Of a stretch of 64,000 bases of DNA, positions 1 through 11,800 are shown in pieces. The notes under the pieces were generated by a model. It was not told the origin of the DNA, did no database searches, and saw nothing but the letters and a program-made list of their open reading frames with translations. A program made the translations under genes and the position numbers. Source of the stretch: Brachionus manjavacas (taxonomy: Eukaryota > Rotifera > Eurotatoria > Ploima > Brachionidae); assembly GCA_019054805.1 (NCBI GenBank), contig JAHQIY010000007.1, forward strand, positions 3,601,501 to 3,665,500. Direction: 5' to 3'. The stretch's first letter is position 1, and the number at the start of each line of letters is the position of its first letter.

Positions 1-437
1 ACAAAAAGGTTCAGAGTTCCACCAGGAAATTATTTAATTATCCCGAGCACTTATGACGAAGATCGAGAATGTGATTTCATGCTTCGAATTTACACTGAAA
101 AAGTCATCGAAACAAAGTATTCTAAAAATTAAACTTTTTTATTCTAATTAATTTTAATTTTTAAAGTGGTCTAAGTGAAGATAAAGAAAATATTGTAAAA
201 TTTTAATTTTTTTACAATTATTTTTTTTTATTTTAAAATTTTTTAATTAAGTCCGAGTCAGAGGCTTTTTTTGATACTGATGAACCAATAGCCATCGATT
301 GGATTAATTTGATTGATGGTAAAAACTACGATCAAGATGAAAACTCTTTAAATGATGATATTATAGAGAGCAATTTTTACATTAATCCAATTATTAAAAA
401 TAAGAAGCACATAAGTGATGCATGTTATATTATGTAA
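1..437 (+). CDS. calpain-like protein, C-terminal end (partial)
   Basis: Two exons, 1..102 and 252..437, the first running off the left edge. The first encodes RFRVPPGNYLIIPST followed by a strand ending in LRIYTEK. That is the end of calpain domain III (C2-like beta sandwich), which in this Ca2+-dependent cysteine protease family lies after the catalytic core. The donor GTCATC at 103 and the acceptor AAG at 249-251 join in phase 0 to an acidic tail (SESEAFFDTDEP...). The protein stops 61 codons later at DACYIM. No EF-hand (PEF) domain follows, so this resembles a non-classical calpain rather than CAPN1/2. The last four residues, CYIM, fit a CaaX prenylation box with X=Met. The catalytic part is outside the window, so activity cannot be judged. 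An alternative is another domain-III-containing protein. The donor is not a strong consensus. Confidence 0.7.
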
Positions 438-817
438 ATTTTTATTTAAATTAATTACGATTAATTAGGACTATTTTTACACTTAAATTCAATAATTATT
501 AATCATAAAATAAAAATTTAATTAAATACTAATATTCGATTCCAAAAGAATTATTTTACCTTTTAGATTTAAAATTTAGAATGATTTATCGAATTTGGTT
601 TAAAGCGAATATTTAAAGATTAAAGATTTATATTTATTTAAAAGAAGCCTGATTTATAAAAATATTCAAAAATAAATTCAAATAATAATAATTATTTAGG
701 CATTTTTTTAATCAAAAATTTAATGATTATCTGGGTAACAGTGAAATATAAATTAATTTTGTTTGGAAATACTCGATAAAAAAAATCACCGGCTTATTTT
801 ATTTAAATTTTTAATCT
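438..817. other. AT-rich intergenic spacer
   Basis: This is the convergent spacer between the 3' ends of the calpain-like gene (+) and the RhoGEF gene (-). It holds A/T runs and AATAAA-like hexamers usable as polyadenylation signals on both strands. I see no exon, repeat boundary or RNA gene in it. Confidence 0.5.
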
Positions 818-3234
818 CTAAGTAAAATTTTCTTCTTCATCACTTTCTCTTTCAAAATTTGGGCAATCATTTTCAAAATTCTTTAGCCAAATTTCGCCTT
901 CTTGTCTAAAAATTTAAATTAAGCTTGTTTCAAGCTGAATTTCATTCAAATAAAATACTTCGAGCAGACAAACAAGTATTTCTTGTTTAAAATTCTAGCA
1001 ATACTACTGATACGGGAGTTTTTTTCTTGAATTGTAAAAATTAATAAATAAAGCTTGGTAGCATTATCTGATTCTTTATTGTCTTGACTATATCCGTCAT
1101 CATTTGATTCTTCCCATTCACACATTTCTAAATGTACCTGGCTCTTGTCTGCTTTAAGGACCACTTTGTAAAAAAATGAACCTCCTTGACTTCTTCAAAT
1201 TTTAGTATTTTTTAAACTAAAATTTCTTATAAAATTACTCTTCTTTTTTGCATATAAAAAGCAAATCTGTCAATAAAATTACGTGATATCTAGAAAATTG
1301 TTGTTTTAGACTTTCAGAGTATTTGTTTCTCTTAAAGCTGTTTTGTAAGTCCTCTTTTGTAATCATAAATACAGACTTTACAGATAATAAATCGTTGTGA
1401 TACAATAATTCTCTATTTTGAAAAAGCTGATGCAACTTCTTCAAAAAAGGAAATTAATTTTACTTAATATTAAGTATATTTTTTTAAAATACTATTTCGT
1501 TATTTTGAAATTTTAGTAAAAGTAAGAGCTTGACGGCTTCAGAAAAATTTAGCGTCTCAGCCGCTTTTCTGTTGGCTTTTTTCAGGATCTAAAAATTAAA
1601 ATTTATTGAATAGATCAAGTAAAACTGATTAACATGGTTACCCTGTTCATTAAAATGGATAGACTTTTACCCTCCTCGATAAGAGGCGAATCTTCCGGCA
1701 GTATGGCCAAAATAGCATCGGCGAGCAATTTGTATCTGGAAAGGCGCTGAATCGGCTTAATAAAATATGTCTGAACATCTTTTCCTTCAAGAATCGGATT
1801 GTAGCTCAATTTTTGAATTAAATCATCAAATTTTTTGTTATTTTTTCTTAAAAATAAAAATTTTTCTTTGTTTTATAATTTTTTTGGTCAAACCTTAAGT
1901 TATCATAGTTTTCCTTCTGGGTACTTTTCTGTCCAGCATATTCAATATAAGCTTTTTTAAATTTATCACCCATTATAGCCTCTTTAAGAACATCGAACAA
2001 ATTCACGATTTTCAAAGAGCTTTTTATTCTAGCATCCAATGCCAAAATCATCCTGAAAGAGTTATGTAAAATTTTTTAGAAATTTCGATCTTAACCTTAC
2101 TTTTCTGATATTGATATAATTTCTTTTAAATTTGTTATCAGCACTAGATTAAAATCCTGAATTTTAAGATTTTTTTCAAAAGCATTCAAGATTATTTGGT
2201 CTAATATTTTTAGTGATTTATAGTAGGATATTTCTGAAGTGTATATTTCGAACCATCTTTCTTGCAGCTCTATTTCTTTTTTGCTCATTTGAGACAATAA
2301 TCCCGAGTCAATTACTGTTTTTTGACCGGACCACAAAATAACCGAATTCGGTTTTACGTATTTTTCTTCATGCAGAAATTATAAAATGCTATTCTTTAAA
2401 AAATAGAAATTTTAAAATACCTAAATCTTCATCAATAAATTCGAACAATTTAAAATTAACAAATTTCTAAAAAAAAAACATTATGATGATTACACTATCA
2501 AGTTTATTCAGGAGAAAAAAATTACTTCATAATGTCCACTAGATTCGGTTAAATTAAATGTTGGACCATTTTTTGTGAATCTAGATGGCAAACTCATTCG
2601 TGTAAGCTTTGAGCTCGACAAATTTTTCTTCAAATAAAAATTTAAAATTACTTTTTCAATTTTTTAATTCTATTTTTTTAAATCAATTGATCTTAGAACT
2701 CACATCATTTTCTGAATTCTTTCTTGAGACAGGCTGGCTTTCTGAGTTTTGAAAAAATTTTACAAAAAGTGTTGATTTTGAAGAACTAGACTTTAAATTC
2801 GAATCGTTATCTTGATCATTCGGATCTGGCAAATCAAGTTTTGCATCGGAAAAATTCAAGTCAATATTTGACGCTGCTTGGTCATAATCTGATGTTTCTT
2901 GATTCAGCTGACTTTTTGAAAAGCTTAAAAGTTTTTTTCTAAAATTCGACGTTTTTTCTCTTAATCTATCACCAAATTTTTCATCGTTTTTTTCTTTAAA
3001 ATAGTTGTCTTCATCTTCTTCGTCTAAAGCAGACCGGCTTTTTGATCTGAATTTGTTGGCACTTTGGTTTAGCCGCGAACCAGTCTCACAAAAATAGCTG
3101 GTGCCATTAATGCGTTGCTTTTCCCTTTTTAGAAAGAAACTTTTTTTAGCATCTGCAGATTCTTTGGACCGGCTTAGCATCTCAGGCGATAAGGTTTCAT
3201 TGAAGAGATTGGACTTAGTTTTTCTTGCAAACAT
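818..3234 (-). CDS. DH-PH domain Rho guanine nucleotide exchange factor
   Basis: The gene has ten exons on the minus strand: 3234-2704, 2627-2526, 2466-2421, 2365-2101, 2052-1894, 1846-1642, 1588-1493, 1438-1239, 1192-959 and 905-818. All phases agree, giving about 641 aa. Residues 1-180 are a charged, Ser-rich, probably disordered leader. A conserved linker (LTRMSLPSRFTKNGP) follows. The DH domain runs from about residue 240 (KKEIELQERWFEIYTSEISY) through YFIKPIQRLSRYKLLADAIL, the hallmark helix that contacts Rho GTPases. The PH domain follows (RYHVILLTDLLFICKK), spans two introns, and closes on the helix with the invariant Trp (GEIWLKNFEND). The family catalyses GDP release from Rho/Rac/Cdc42 at membranes. 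The linker and lack of other catalytic domains recall ephexin-like GEFs, but no SH3 domain is present, so the subfamily is left open. The start is the first ATG of the long first exon. Confidence 0.87.
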
Positions 3235-3470
3235 TTGGTCTATTCAATATGGAAAACAATTCAAATAAATCTTTTTTAATTTCATAAGCTAAAATTGAAT
3301 TTAAATGACACAATTACATAAAATTAATTTTCTTATTATTAATTTTTCACTTCACTGATTTTAAAATAGCTTGTTCGAATTTGGACAACTTATGAAAGAG
3401 CAAGAGAAGAGTTAGATAATTTTTAATTTTTTATTAAATTTTTAGAAATATCTATTTTAAAAGCCAATTT

Positions 3471-4160
3471 TTAACTATCAATTGTTGTTGTTTCATGATC
3501 AGAATTTATGAGATTTGGCAATTTTTTTAATGCTTCTTCGGGTCGATTGTATCTTACATTTTTAATAACTACTTCAGGAAGAAGAATGTTCTTAACAGAT
3601 AATTCATTTTTTGCTTCTCTCCTGGTTAGATGATCATCTGAACTGTAGGTTCTGTATCTATTCCGCAAGTTTATCGAATAGGGCATTGTGTCAAATTTTT
3701 CATCGTGGTAAATTGTGGTATCCGTAGAAATTGATCGTCTATGCCTGCTTAAAATTCTATTTTTTGTAAGATTTATCAAATTTTCAAGCGAGCAATGTCT
3801 TCTGGGAGTATGCTCTGTGAATGATTCATTGTCAGACATTGAAGTCTTGTTTTCATCCTCGTTTTCTTTTTTTAAAATTCTGTTATTACTCGAACTGGGA
3901 TGCAAATGATTATAGAGGGAATTTATGTAACTTTGAGCTGAATTTTTTAAAGATGAAAATCGACTGTATGTGTCCTTAAGTTGTGATTTTGAAGATTGAG
4001 GATCAAAATTTTGATAGAAAAATCCATGTGTGTTCACGTAAGTATTGAATGAATTTAAATTTTGGTTGTATGCTTCCAGAATAGGATTTGTACCATATTG
4101 GATTGCATTAAAACTGTAATAGGGTTGATTGAATCCGTGAAATGTGTTAAAATAACTCAT
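3471..4160 (-). CDS. uncharacterised intronless protein, 229 aa
   Basis: A single uninterrupted ORF starts at an ATG at 4160. It is long for such AT-rich DNA and does not overlap other coding sequence. The N-terminal ~60 residues are rich in Asn, Phe, Tyr and Gln with no charge clusters. The middle and C-terminus are basic and polar, with RRHCSLENLINLTKNR and SRHRRSIST, which look like phosphorylatable Ser/Arg patches. No signal peptide, membrane segment or domain is recognised. It lies head-on behind the RhoGEF start (236 bp away, same strand), so it could be an upstream exon or a separate gene. Codon use and the clean ORF favour a real gene, but function is unknown and a lineage-specific disordered protein is likely. 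Confidence 0.5.
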   Translation of the reverse strand: MSYFNTFHGFNQPYYSFNAIQYGTNPILEAYNQNLNSFNTYVNTHGFFYQNFDPQSSKSQLKDTYSRFSSLKNSAQSYINSLYNHLHPSSSNNRILKKENEDENKTSMSDNESFTEHTPRRHCSLENLINLTKNRILSRHRRSISTDTTIYHDEKFDTMPYSINLRNRYRTYSSDDHLTRREAKNELSVKNILLPEVVIKNVRYNRPEEALKKLPNLINSDHETTTIDS

Positions 4161-5681
4161 TGTAAAATTATGTTGAATTTTTTTTATAGAGCCTGTTTAG
4201 GAGTTTTGCTTGAGTGACTGAAACGCAGAGCTTTATTTGATAGATATAAAAAATATTTGAATATCATTATAAAATAGCATTAAAATTTATTTTAAGATTT
4301 GAGAAATTTGAATAATTAATTATTTAAAGCTAAAATTCAATTTTGATTATTTTTAATGTTAAAAAAATAGGTTCCATATAAATCACACATTTGAATAAGA
4401 CTATATTTTTTTTTTCAAATATTAGATAATTCAAATTGATTGAATGTAGTGATACAAAGTTGCTTAGCGTGCAAAATGGCTTTCATTTTCATTCATTTTA
4501 ATTCATTTGCTTTTTATTTTTTTGTTTTTGTTTTTTTTTATTAAAAAGATTAAGTGCATAAAAAAGTTTTTGACTAATAATTAAATTATAAAAATTGGAA
4601 GATAACTAAATGCATAGATTGGCACTGAAAAAAATTCAAAATTCAACCATGTTGCAAATAATTTTCAAGAAAAAACTAGCAATTTTAGCCTTTTCTCAAT
4701 TTTTTATATTTTATATTTTTTATGTTATGTTATCTACAATTTTAATCGCACTAATCAATCGATTGAGTCTTCAGCTCAAAAATAATTCGTAAATTAACAT
4801 TTTTTTTTAACACAATTTATTTATAAATTTCAATTAACTAATCTTTAAATGTAAACAAAAAGAAAATTGATAGTTTAATTGAAATTTATGATCAAATCTA
4901 AATTATCATGATCCTGAATAATTATTTGAAAAGCTTTTTATCTTTTTTTTTAAATTAAATAACAATAAAATAACTAAAATCTAAGCATAAAAGTACATTT
5001 TTATATTTTTTGCAGACTTTTCAAGAAAAGAAAAATTTTAATTATTTTTTTGCATTAAAATTTCTTATTGAATAATATTTAAGAAATCTTTTTTAAATTT
5101 ATTATTTAGGATCATAATCATTAAAAATTGATCATCTGCTTCAATAAAAAAATATTCAATTTAACAGCAAAATAAAAATTACTTTTTTTGATTTTGATAT
5201 CAAAAATATCGACAAATTGAAGTTCATAATCAAATTTTCATGATCATGCTCAAAAATTATCATCAAAACAAGATTTTTTTAGTAAAATTTTATTTTATTA
5301 GAATTTTATTGCAGAAGCATATTTTCAAAGTAAACTTTCAATGTTAAACTGAATTTTTAAAAATCTCCGCAAAAATTCTATGCATGCAGGATGATGCAAA
5401 AATGAAAATGAATCTGTTCATTTAATCTTTTAATTAAAAATCAAAAGTCTTTTTTTATGGAAATTTTTAAGAATGATCATAAATCTTTAATTTGATATAA
5501 TTTCAAATATTTTGGTGAATTAATTCATCTGTGTCTCTTTCAAAATAAATTTCTATAAAGATTTGGGAACAAATTTTTTCAAATACCCTTATTTTGCAAA
5601 TCTCTTTCAAATTTTCAATGAAAGGTGCTTAAAAGCCATAAATCCAAAAACAAGATTTAAAAAAATAAGTCAAAATCACTA
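4161..5681. other. AT-rich intergenic region without recognised gene
   Basis: The region is dominated by A and T tracts. A 60-codon ORF at 4610-4792 has a hydrophobic stretch but composition typical of random AT-rich sequence. Short related stretches near 4870-4910 and 5180-5260 (ATGATCAAA / TTTTCATGATC) suggest old repeats. Nothing else is supportable. Confidence 0.4.
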
Positions 5682-5835
5682 TAAATATAGAACGCATTTA
5701 CTTGAGCTCTAAAAAAATGACCTCATCTCAAAGAAATAATGAAATTTGAAAGATTTCTTTAGATTATATTTATTAGATATATTTGATTAAATGATCTTTA
5801 ATTAGCGTAATTATCCGAATTTAGTGACATGTTAC
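5682..5835. repeat. direct repeat, left copy, flanking a LINE insertion
   Basis: This ~150-bp stretch begins near AGAACGCATTTACTTGAGCT and ends with GAATTTAGTGACATGTTAC. It recurs, with small indels, directly after the (TAC)n tail of the LINE at 6956-7120. The left copy ends where the LINE homology begins. This is the arrangement expected of an unusually long target-site duplication, or of insertion into an existing tandem repeat. Confidence 0.75.
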
Positions 5836-6955
5836 AATTTTATTTGTCGTCTTTATAAATAATTTGCCAGAAGTGTTAGAGAGTCCGTGTAAGATGTATG
5901 CAGATGATAACAAGTTACTTAATATTTGGAAATCTATCCCAAAAAATAAATTGCAAAACTACATAATAAAACTAGAACCATGATCGATGGATTGGGAAGT
6001 GGAACTAAATGGTAAGAAATGAAAAGTTGTCTATAATGGAAAAATAAACGTAATGATTGATTATTTTATGCGTGATCAAGATGGAATAGCTCAGCGTATA
6101 TCTTCAAGCAATGGTGAAAAAGATTTAGGAGTGATTGTTTCTAGTGATTTAAAATGGCAAAATCAAGTGAATTTATCAGTAAACAAAGCTAATAAAGTCC
6201 TTTGTATTTTAAGAAATGGTTTCTCTAGACTTAGTAAAAATGCATTCAAGCTTTTATACCAGTCTCTTGTTAGACCTCAACTTGAATATGCGATTTGTGT
6301 TTGGAGCCCAGTTCAAAAACGTGACATAAACATGTTGGAAAAAGTACAAGAAAGGGCTTCAAAATTGGTTGATGACTTTCATGGTGTTGAATATGAAGAA
6401 AGACTCAAACAACTATCACTAGATTCTTAAGTAAGAGACGTGTTCGTGGTGACTTAATTCAGTTCTTTAAAATTAATATCATTTTTTTCATTAAGTTAAA
6501 GAACATTTAAAAAGTAGAAAATAATTTAGTTGACTTGAGTCTACTCAAGTCAAAGTCAGACTTTGTCTTTGAAATTTTTTAGATTCAAGTCCAACTCAGA
6601 CTTTGATTTTGGAATTTTTTTTATTATTAATTATCCATGGTTATGAGAGAGTGAATCTTGTTAATGGAATTAATTATGCGAATAACAACCATATGGTCAG
6701 GGGAACTCAGTTCAAGTTAAATCATGAATTGGCTAAAACCATTCAGAACAGACATACGTTTTTAATAAATCGAATTGTTCCAATATGGAATAAATTGCCT
6801 TATGAAATAGTAACAGCGTAAAGTTTGAATAGTTTCAAAGCGCAATTAGACGAATGGATGAATGGAAACTGCAAAAGCTCATTTATGGGCTAGGTACTTA
6901 CTGTACCGTATTTCAATGCAGCAGCTTATAATACTACTACTACTACTACTACTAC
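5836..6955 (+). pseudogene. 5'-truncated CR1/Jockey-like LINE, decayed reverse transcriptase 3' part
   Basis: Homology starts inside the reverse transcriptase at LFVVFINNLPEVLES, immediately before the catalytic YADD box (KMYADDNKLL, about 5893). It continues, with stops and shifts, through 6053-6430 (DLGVIVSSDLKW, LYQSLVRPQLEYAICVW, LEKVQERASKLV) and 6603-6821 (FLINRIVPIWNKLPYEIV). It ends near 6900 and terminates in eight TAC units at 6932-6955. The same order of motifs is seen in the better-preserved LINE at 32 kb. It is non-functional because EN, the RT fingers and reading-frame integrity are lost. The (TAC)n terminus fits the 3' end used by this family for target-primed reverse transcription. 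Confidence 0.85.
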
Positions 6956-7120
6956 AATAAAGAACGCATTTACTTGAGCTCTAAAAAAAATGACCTCATC
7001 TCAAAGAAATAATGATCTCAAAAAACAATTTGAAAAATTTTTTTAGATTATATTTTTTAAATATTTTTGATTAAGTGATCTTTTATATAGCGTAATTATC
7101 CGAATTTAGTGACATGTTAC
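6956..7120. repeat. direct repeat, right copy, flanking the LINE insertion
   Basis: This is the right-hand counterpart of 5682-5835, beginning right after the TAC tail (AATAAAGAACGCATTTACTT) and ending in GACATGTTAC. Unlike the left copy, it runs on without a break into the palindromic MITE, so this side carries the original continuous target sequence. Confidence 0.75.
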
Positions 7121-7452
7121 TAAATCAAATAATGACGTGTCACTAAAAAATGAGCACTGGTTTAAGAAAAGAGTAATGTTTAATTTTAATGAAATGTCTT
7201 AAAAAATGAATAAATTTGAACCATGTTAAAAAAAACATCCGACTTTTACATAGTTAAAAAACATAGTTAATTCAATTTTAATTTTTTAAAGAATTTTATA
7301 TAAGCTTTAAAAATTGTTAATAGTTTTAAAATATGTTCACTTTTTATTGAAATTTATTTTTTTTTTAAACAGTGCTCAATTTTGAATAACATGTCACTGA
7401 AATAGAGTACTCTATGTAAAGACATGTCACTCGATTTGAATGATTACGTTAC
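7086..7452. mobile_element. palindromic MITE-like element with GTGACATGT terminal repeats
   Basis: The left end reads GCGTAATTATCCGAATTTAG then GTGACATGT. The reverse complement of the right end reads ACGTAATCATTCAAATCGAG then GTGACATGT. Subterminal motifs GTGACATGTTA and TGAGCACTG plus TTTAA also recur in inverted orientation on both sides. The element is about 360 bp with no coding capacity. The end motifs also appear at 29036-29520, so it is a dispersed family. Exact ends and TSD are uncertain. The superfamily is unknown. Confidence 0.6.
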
Positions 7453-7494
7453 TTGCAAAAAATATAAAATCCTATTCATTATTAATAAATTTTA

Positions 7495-8330
7495 CGAAAG
7501 AGCGAAGTTACAGAAAGATTTGGATTCCTTTGGTGAATGGATACAGACATGGTGTATGGGTTAAAATGCTAAAAAATGTTAGATAGATGAAATTTTGAAG
7601 ATTTGAAGATTAAATAAGAGGCATATGAAGTATGTAGCTCAATATTGATTGTGTAACACTAAAGGTAACTAATTGTGTAAGCGATTCAGATGTGACGGTA
7701 AAATCTGATCTGAAGTGGACTGTTCAAAGACTGTTGTGTAAAAAGTGTTTTTGCAAAAGCAAACAAGATACTTGGAATGCGAAAGTAAACTTTTGTCTGC
7801 AGAGAAAAAAACTTATGAGCAGAAACTAAAGTTTAGGTCTATGGTAAAACCACATTAAGAATTTGCAGCACTTGAATCCAATAAACAAATGTATGTAAAT
7901 GCATTAGAGAAAGTGCAAGAAAGTGCTACAAAAATCCCGTGAACTGTGAAACTTAAAGCTTAGAAAATGGGACTAACAAAACTAAGTGAAAGTGAAATGA
8001 GAGGAGATCCTAATAAAATGGACTATAGACTATAGAAGGTTAAACTAATCAGAGTCCCATTATCTAGATCAGTAGAACAAGGTTATGTTGCGATTTTAAG
8101 AGACAATTGCATGAGGTTTCAAAGAGAAATCTTCCCTGCAAAGTTTAGAAATGATTTTGCAGCTACAATGACTGCTTTTCTTTTTTTTAACAGAATAGTT
8201 CCGCACTGGAATAAGTTTCCCGAGAGATCCAAATAAACCGAAAGTTTTAAGATGGCCTAAGACAAGTTGAATAGAAATGGCTATTACTATACCACACTGT
8301 CACCAAGCAGTTATGGGCTTCTACTAGTTA
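7495..8330 (+). pseudogene. second decayed LINE (reverse transcriptase C-terminal part)
   Basis: Fragments can be read across many stops and shifts. They are LQKDLDSFGEWIQTWCMG (the RT thumb region after YADD), a segment matching VKPH..FAALESN, VNALEKVQESATKIP, and near 8190 FFNRIVPHWNKFPE. Each matches in order a block of the intact LINE at 32 kb. The sequence is too diverged to be the same subfamily as the element at 5836. A related relic with the same MDVNALEKVQE block lies at 36131. Non-functional. Confidence 0.7.
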
Positions 8331-8829
8331 AGAAATTGTATCAAAAACTACTAACAAACTTATCAAATAATTGTATTTAGAGATTTTTTAAAAATAATTA
8401 GGAGATCAAGTCATTATTTCTTTTTAAAAAATTAATATTTGTTTGAATGAAACAATTTATTCATTATTAATGACTTTATTTTAATCAGTAATGATAATTT
8501 TTATGATTTACATTTTTTTACAGGTGTGGTCAAAGTCAAAGCCAAGTCGTGACTTTCATTTTTAAGTCAAAATTAATATTGCAGTCTTGACTTGACTTAA
8601 CTTAGGGCTTGGGACATTAAAACAACTTCGTCTAACAACTTCGTTTTTAGATTTTTTTTAAATCAATAAGTAACTAAAACGATGCACCTGAAATGTATAA
8701 TGTAACCAAAAATGTAAAAATGGAAGCCCAGGTTTAGGCCTTTAAAAAAGAATTTTAAAAGCTGTAATCGATCAACAAAGCTTTATTAAAATCAAAATTC
8801 ACCGTATTGACTAGAAAAATAAATAAATT
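8331..8829. other. intergenic spacer downstream of the receptor
   Basis: AT-rich DNA between the LINE relic and the receptor stop codon. A short stretch near 8525-8620 (AAGTCAAAGCCAAGTCGTGACTT) repeats wording seen near 6530-6600 (AAGTCAAAGTCAGACTTTG), suggesting a shared repeat. No gene is visible. Confidence 0.4.
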
Positions 8830-11800
8830 TCAATATCTTTTTTTTGTACAGCATTCAGATAAAATTTTGACAAAAGCTTTACGAAATTCGATATTGAATA
8901 TTGTATAGATAACTGGATTTAGCATTGAATTCAAGTATCCAAGCCAAGTTAAAAACGAAACAAGCTCGTCACTTATAAATGAACACTCGATGGTAAACTC
9001 TATACAAATTCCTCTGGCCAAGTTATTCAAAGCGAAAAAAGGCGACCTTGGAAAAAAACAATCTTAACCAATTTTTCTCTTCATTAAGTATAAACTTACC
9101 AGCAAACTAAAAAAACAATTAGCACAATCAACAGCGTTTTGGTGATCTTTCTTTCTTTGTGATTTGATGCAGCGGATGGATGAATTTGCGAACGTAGAAC
9201 ATTTATTGATAGCAGACCAATTGAGTGGTGCCTCTTTTGGGTTTTATCACTTGAGCGCCTAGCTTGAGCATTGGAAAAAATCGAACTTGACTTTTTTTTA
9301 TCGGCTCCTTTCCGAACCACTACCTCAACAGTTTTATTCTTTAGGTTAAAAATACGAGGACTAATCAAGTTTATTTTTTGCTTATTCTCAGATTCATTTA
9401 AAGGATTTGAATGATCTGTCTGATTATCTGGATTGGATCTAGTGTCCTGCTTGTTTGCTGGTTTTCGATTAACTATCTTGGCTGCTTGAGCTTTCTTAGC
9501 ACGTGATCGTATTACCTTGAATATTTTATAGTACAAAACTACCATTACAAAAGTTGGTATGTAGAATGAAAACATTGAAGAGTATATTAAAAATTGGTGA
9601 TTGTTAAAGCTGCATTCATTAGACGCTCGTTCAGGTGTGTTATTTAAACCAACTGCTATTGGTGACGCTATGGCCACACTTATCAGCCACACAAGTCCGA
9701 TCATTAGGTAAATTCGATTCGAGCTCTTGTGTCGAGCATATTTTATAGGCTGTGTTACTGCTATAAATCTTAAGAAAAAAATTTTTCAGTTTTTTCTTAA
9801 AGTTCATATTTGTTTATTTATGGCCACCAAAAACTAGCGCGGCATTTTTCATTTTTAATATTTAGAAAAGTAACTCCAGGGCATTTAACAGAATTTCGGA
9901 AAAGCCAAAACGGAATAAGAAGAAATACGGAATTTACATCAAAAAACTTTAAAAACTTTAGAATTATAAATAAAATACGAAACAATTTTTAGGACTTAAC
10001 GGAATAAATAAGGAATTTAGTTTAATATAAATAAAAATTGAATAAATATTGTAAATCATAATTTTTAACTAATTGTTAATTTTTAGTTTGCCTAAAAAAA
10101 TATGAACAGTTAATTTAATTATCATATTTAGTGTTATTTTTCAATATTATTTCAATATAAAAATAAAAATTATAGAATTATAAAATTACAGTTTTAATAT
10201 TTTTTTATTATTTTATACTTCATAAGCTATTTTTTAAGCTTTTTGCGTCTTCATTTTTTTTTCAATTCAAAGATATGAAAGTATTTTTTCGCGTAATAAT
10301 AGAAGTTACAGTTACAGTAACCCAGGCTCAGAGGCTCATAACATTACAGGTACTCTGGCTGCTACAGTTGGGCGTGTTTTTGGAGCTTTGGCCCACGTTC
10401 CAGCTTGTGGGTTTCCACGCAGCAAATTACCACTACTACTACTACTTCTACTACTACTACAGTAGTAAAGATATCAATTACATACAAAACACGAAATCTA
10501 GTTGCCGATTAATTTGAAATGAGGAGAAATAGCTATTTTCTAACACGTAAACGAATAAAGAATTGTTTCCCTAGTTTTCTGTGATATAATTACCGGAAGA
10601 TGTGGTAAATGCAAAAATTCTGAATAGCTTCAGAGCGAAACTTGATGGTCGGTTGGATGGTAAAACAAAAAAAGCGGCTGTTATAGCTCTAAAGCGCTAT
10701 GCTAAGATAACCTCTTTGTTGTAATTTAAACTAATACTAATACCACTAAGTTAAGATAAAGCGACAAATTAAATAATTAGTGTCTATTTCTTAAATATCA
10801 GGCATTTCAGTGTTTCATTTTAAAAGTTTCTTTTCGTATTTGAGTAAAGTGTTTGAAGAAAAACCGTGGAACATGTAAACTGCATTATTTTAAGTAATTT
10901 TACATCAAAAAATGTAAAGTAAATTTCAAGTAAAATTGACCAAAAGGCTGACCGCCAAAAAAGTCTTATTTTTGGGATAATAATTTTTTTTTGTTTCATA
11001 ACAATTTTTTGAAGTTTTACATGTTTTTACATTTTATTACGTAATTTTACAAAAAATAATGTTTAAACTATACAAAAGCTTAATTCTTTTTTTTTATTGT
11101 ATCTTATATAGAATTATTTTAAAGAAATTATTGAACCTTATGAAAACCTGAAATAATTTTATAAAAAAAAAGCAAGTTGTAGCAATTAACTTCATAACGA
11201 GTGATTATTACTGAAAATCTTATTGCAAAAATGCAATTTATTAAATTTATTTATTTTTGATCTAAAAATTAAGTAAATGGTGTAATTTTACCAGTTCTGT
11301 GATTTTTTTTCAAACACTGTATGTTAAGTTTTATATAAATAAAAAAATAATAAAATATATAAAAAATAATTTTAAAAAGTAGATTAAAACTAGCAAAAGT
11401 GAAAATATTTAATAAAATAGAAAAAACACTGAAAAGCTTTGACTAGAATTTTCAAGATTTTGAATAGCTAAAAATATAATCATGATTTTTCCTACAGATA
11501 ATTTAAATATGGACTGGGCTAGAGGAAGGAATATATAGCATTAGAAAAGTTAATAAGTTACTTAGCTCAGTGTCGTAGAAAGAAAAAACATACAACTAAA
11601 TTCATGCTTTTTAATTAGTATAATTATTCTTAAGAATTTAAGTTTTAAATTATTTAATATATTTATATATTTACTTAATTTTTATTTTATATTTTTTTAT
11701 ATTGAATATCGCCGATTGACGTTTATTGAATAAATAATAATAATAATTTAAATAAAATGAATCAATCCTAGAGAAATGAAATTAAAAAAAAATCTAGGAC

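Noticed and set aside
4610-4792. 60-codon ORF with a hydrophobic stretch
   Set aside because: Composition follows AT bias, there is no splice or family support, and such ORFs are expected by chance here.
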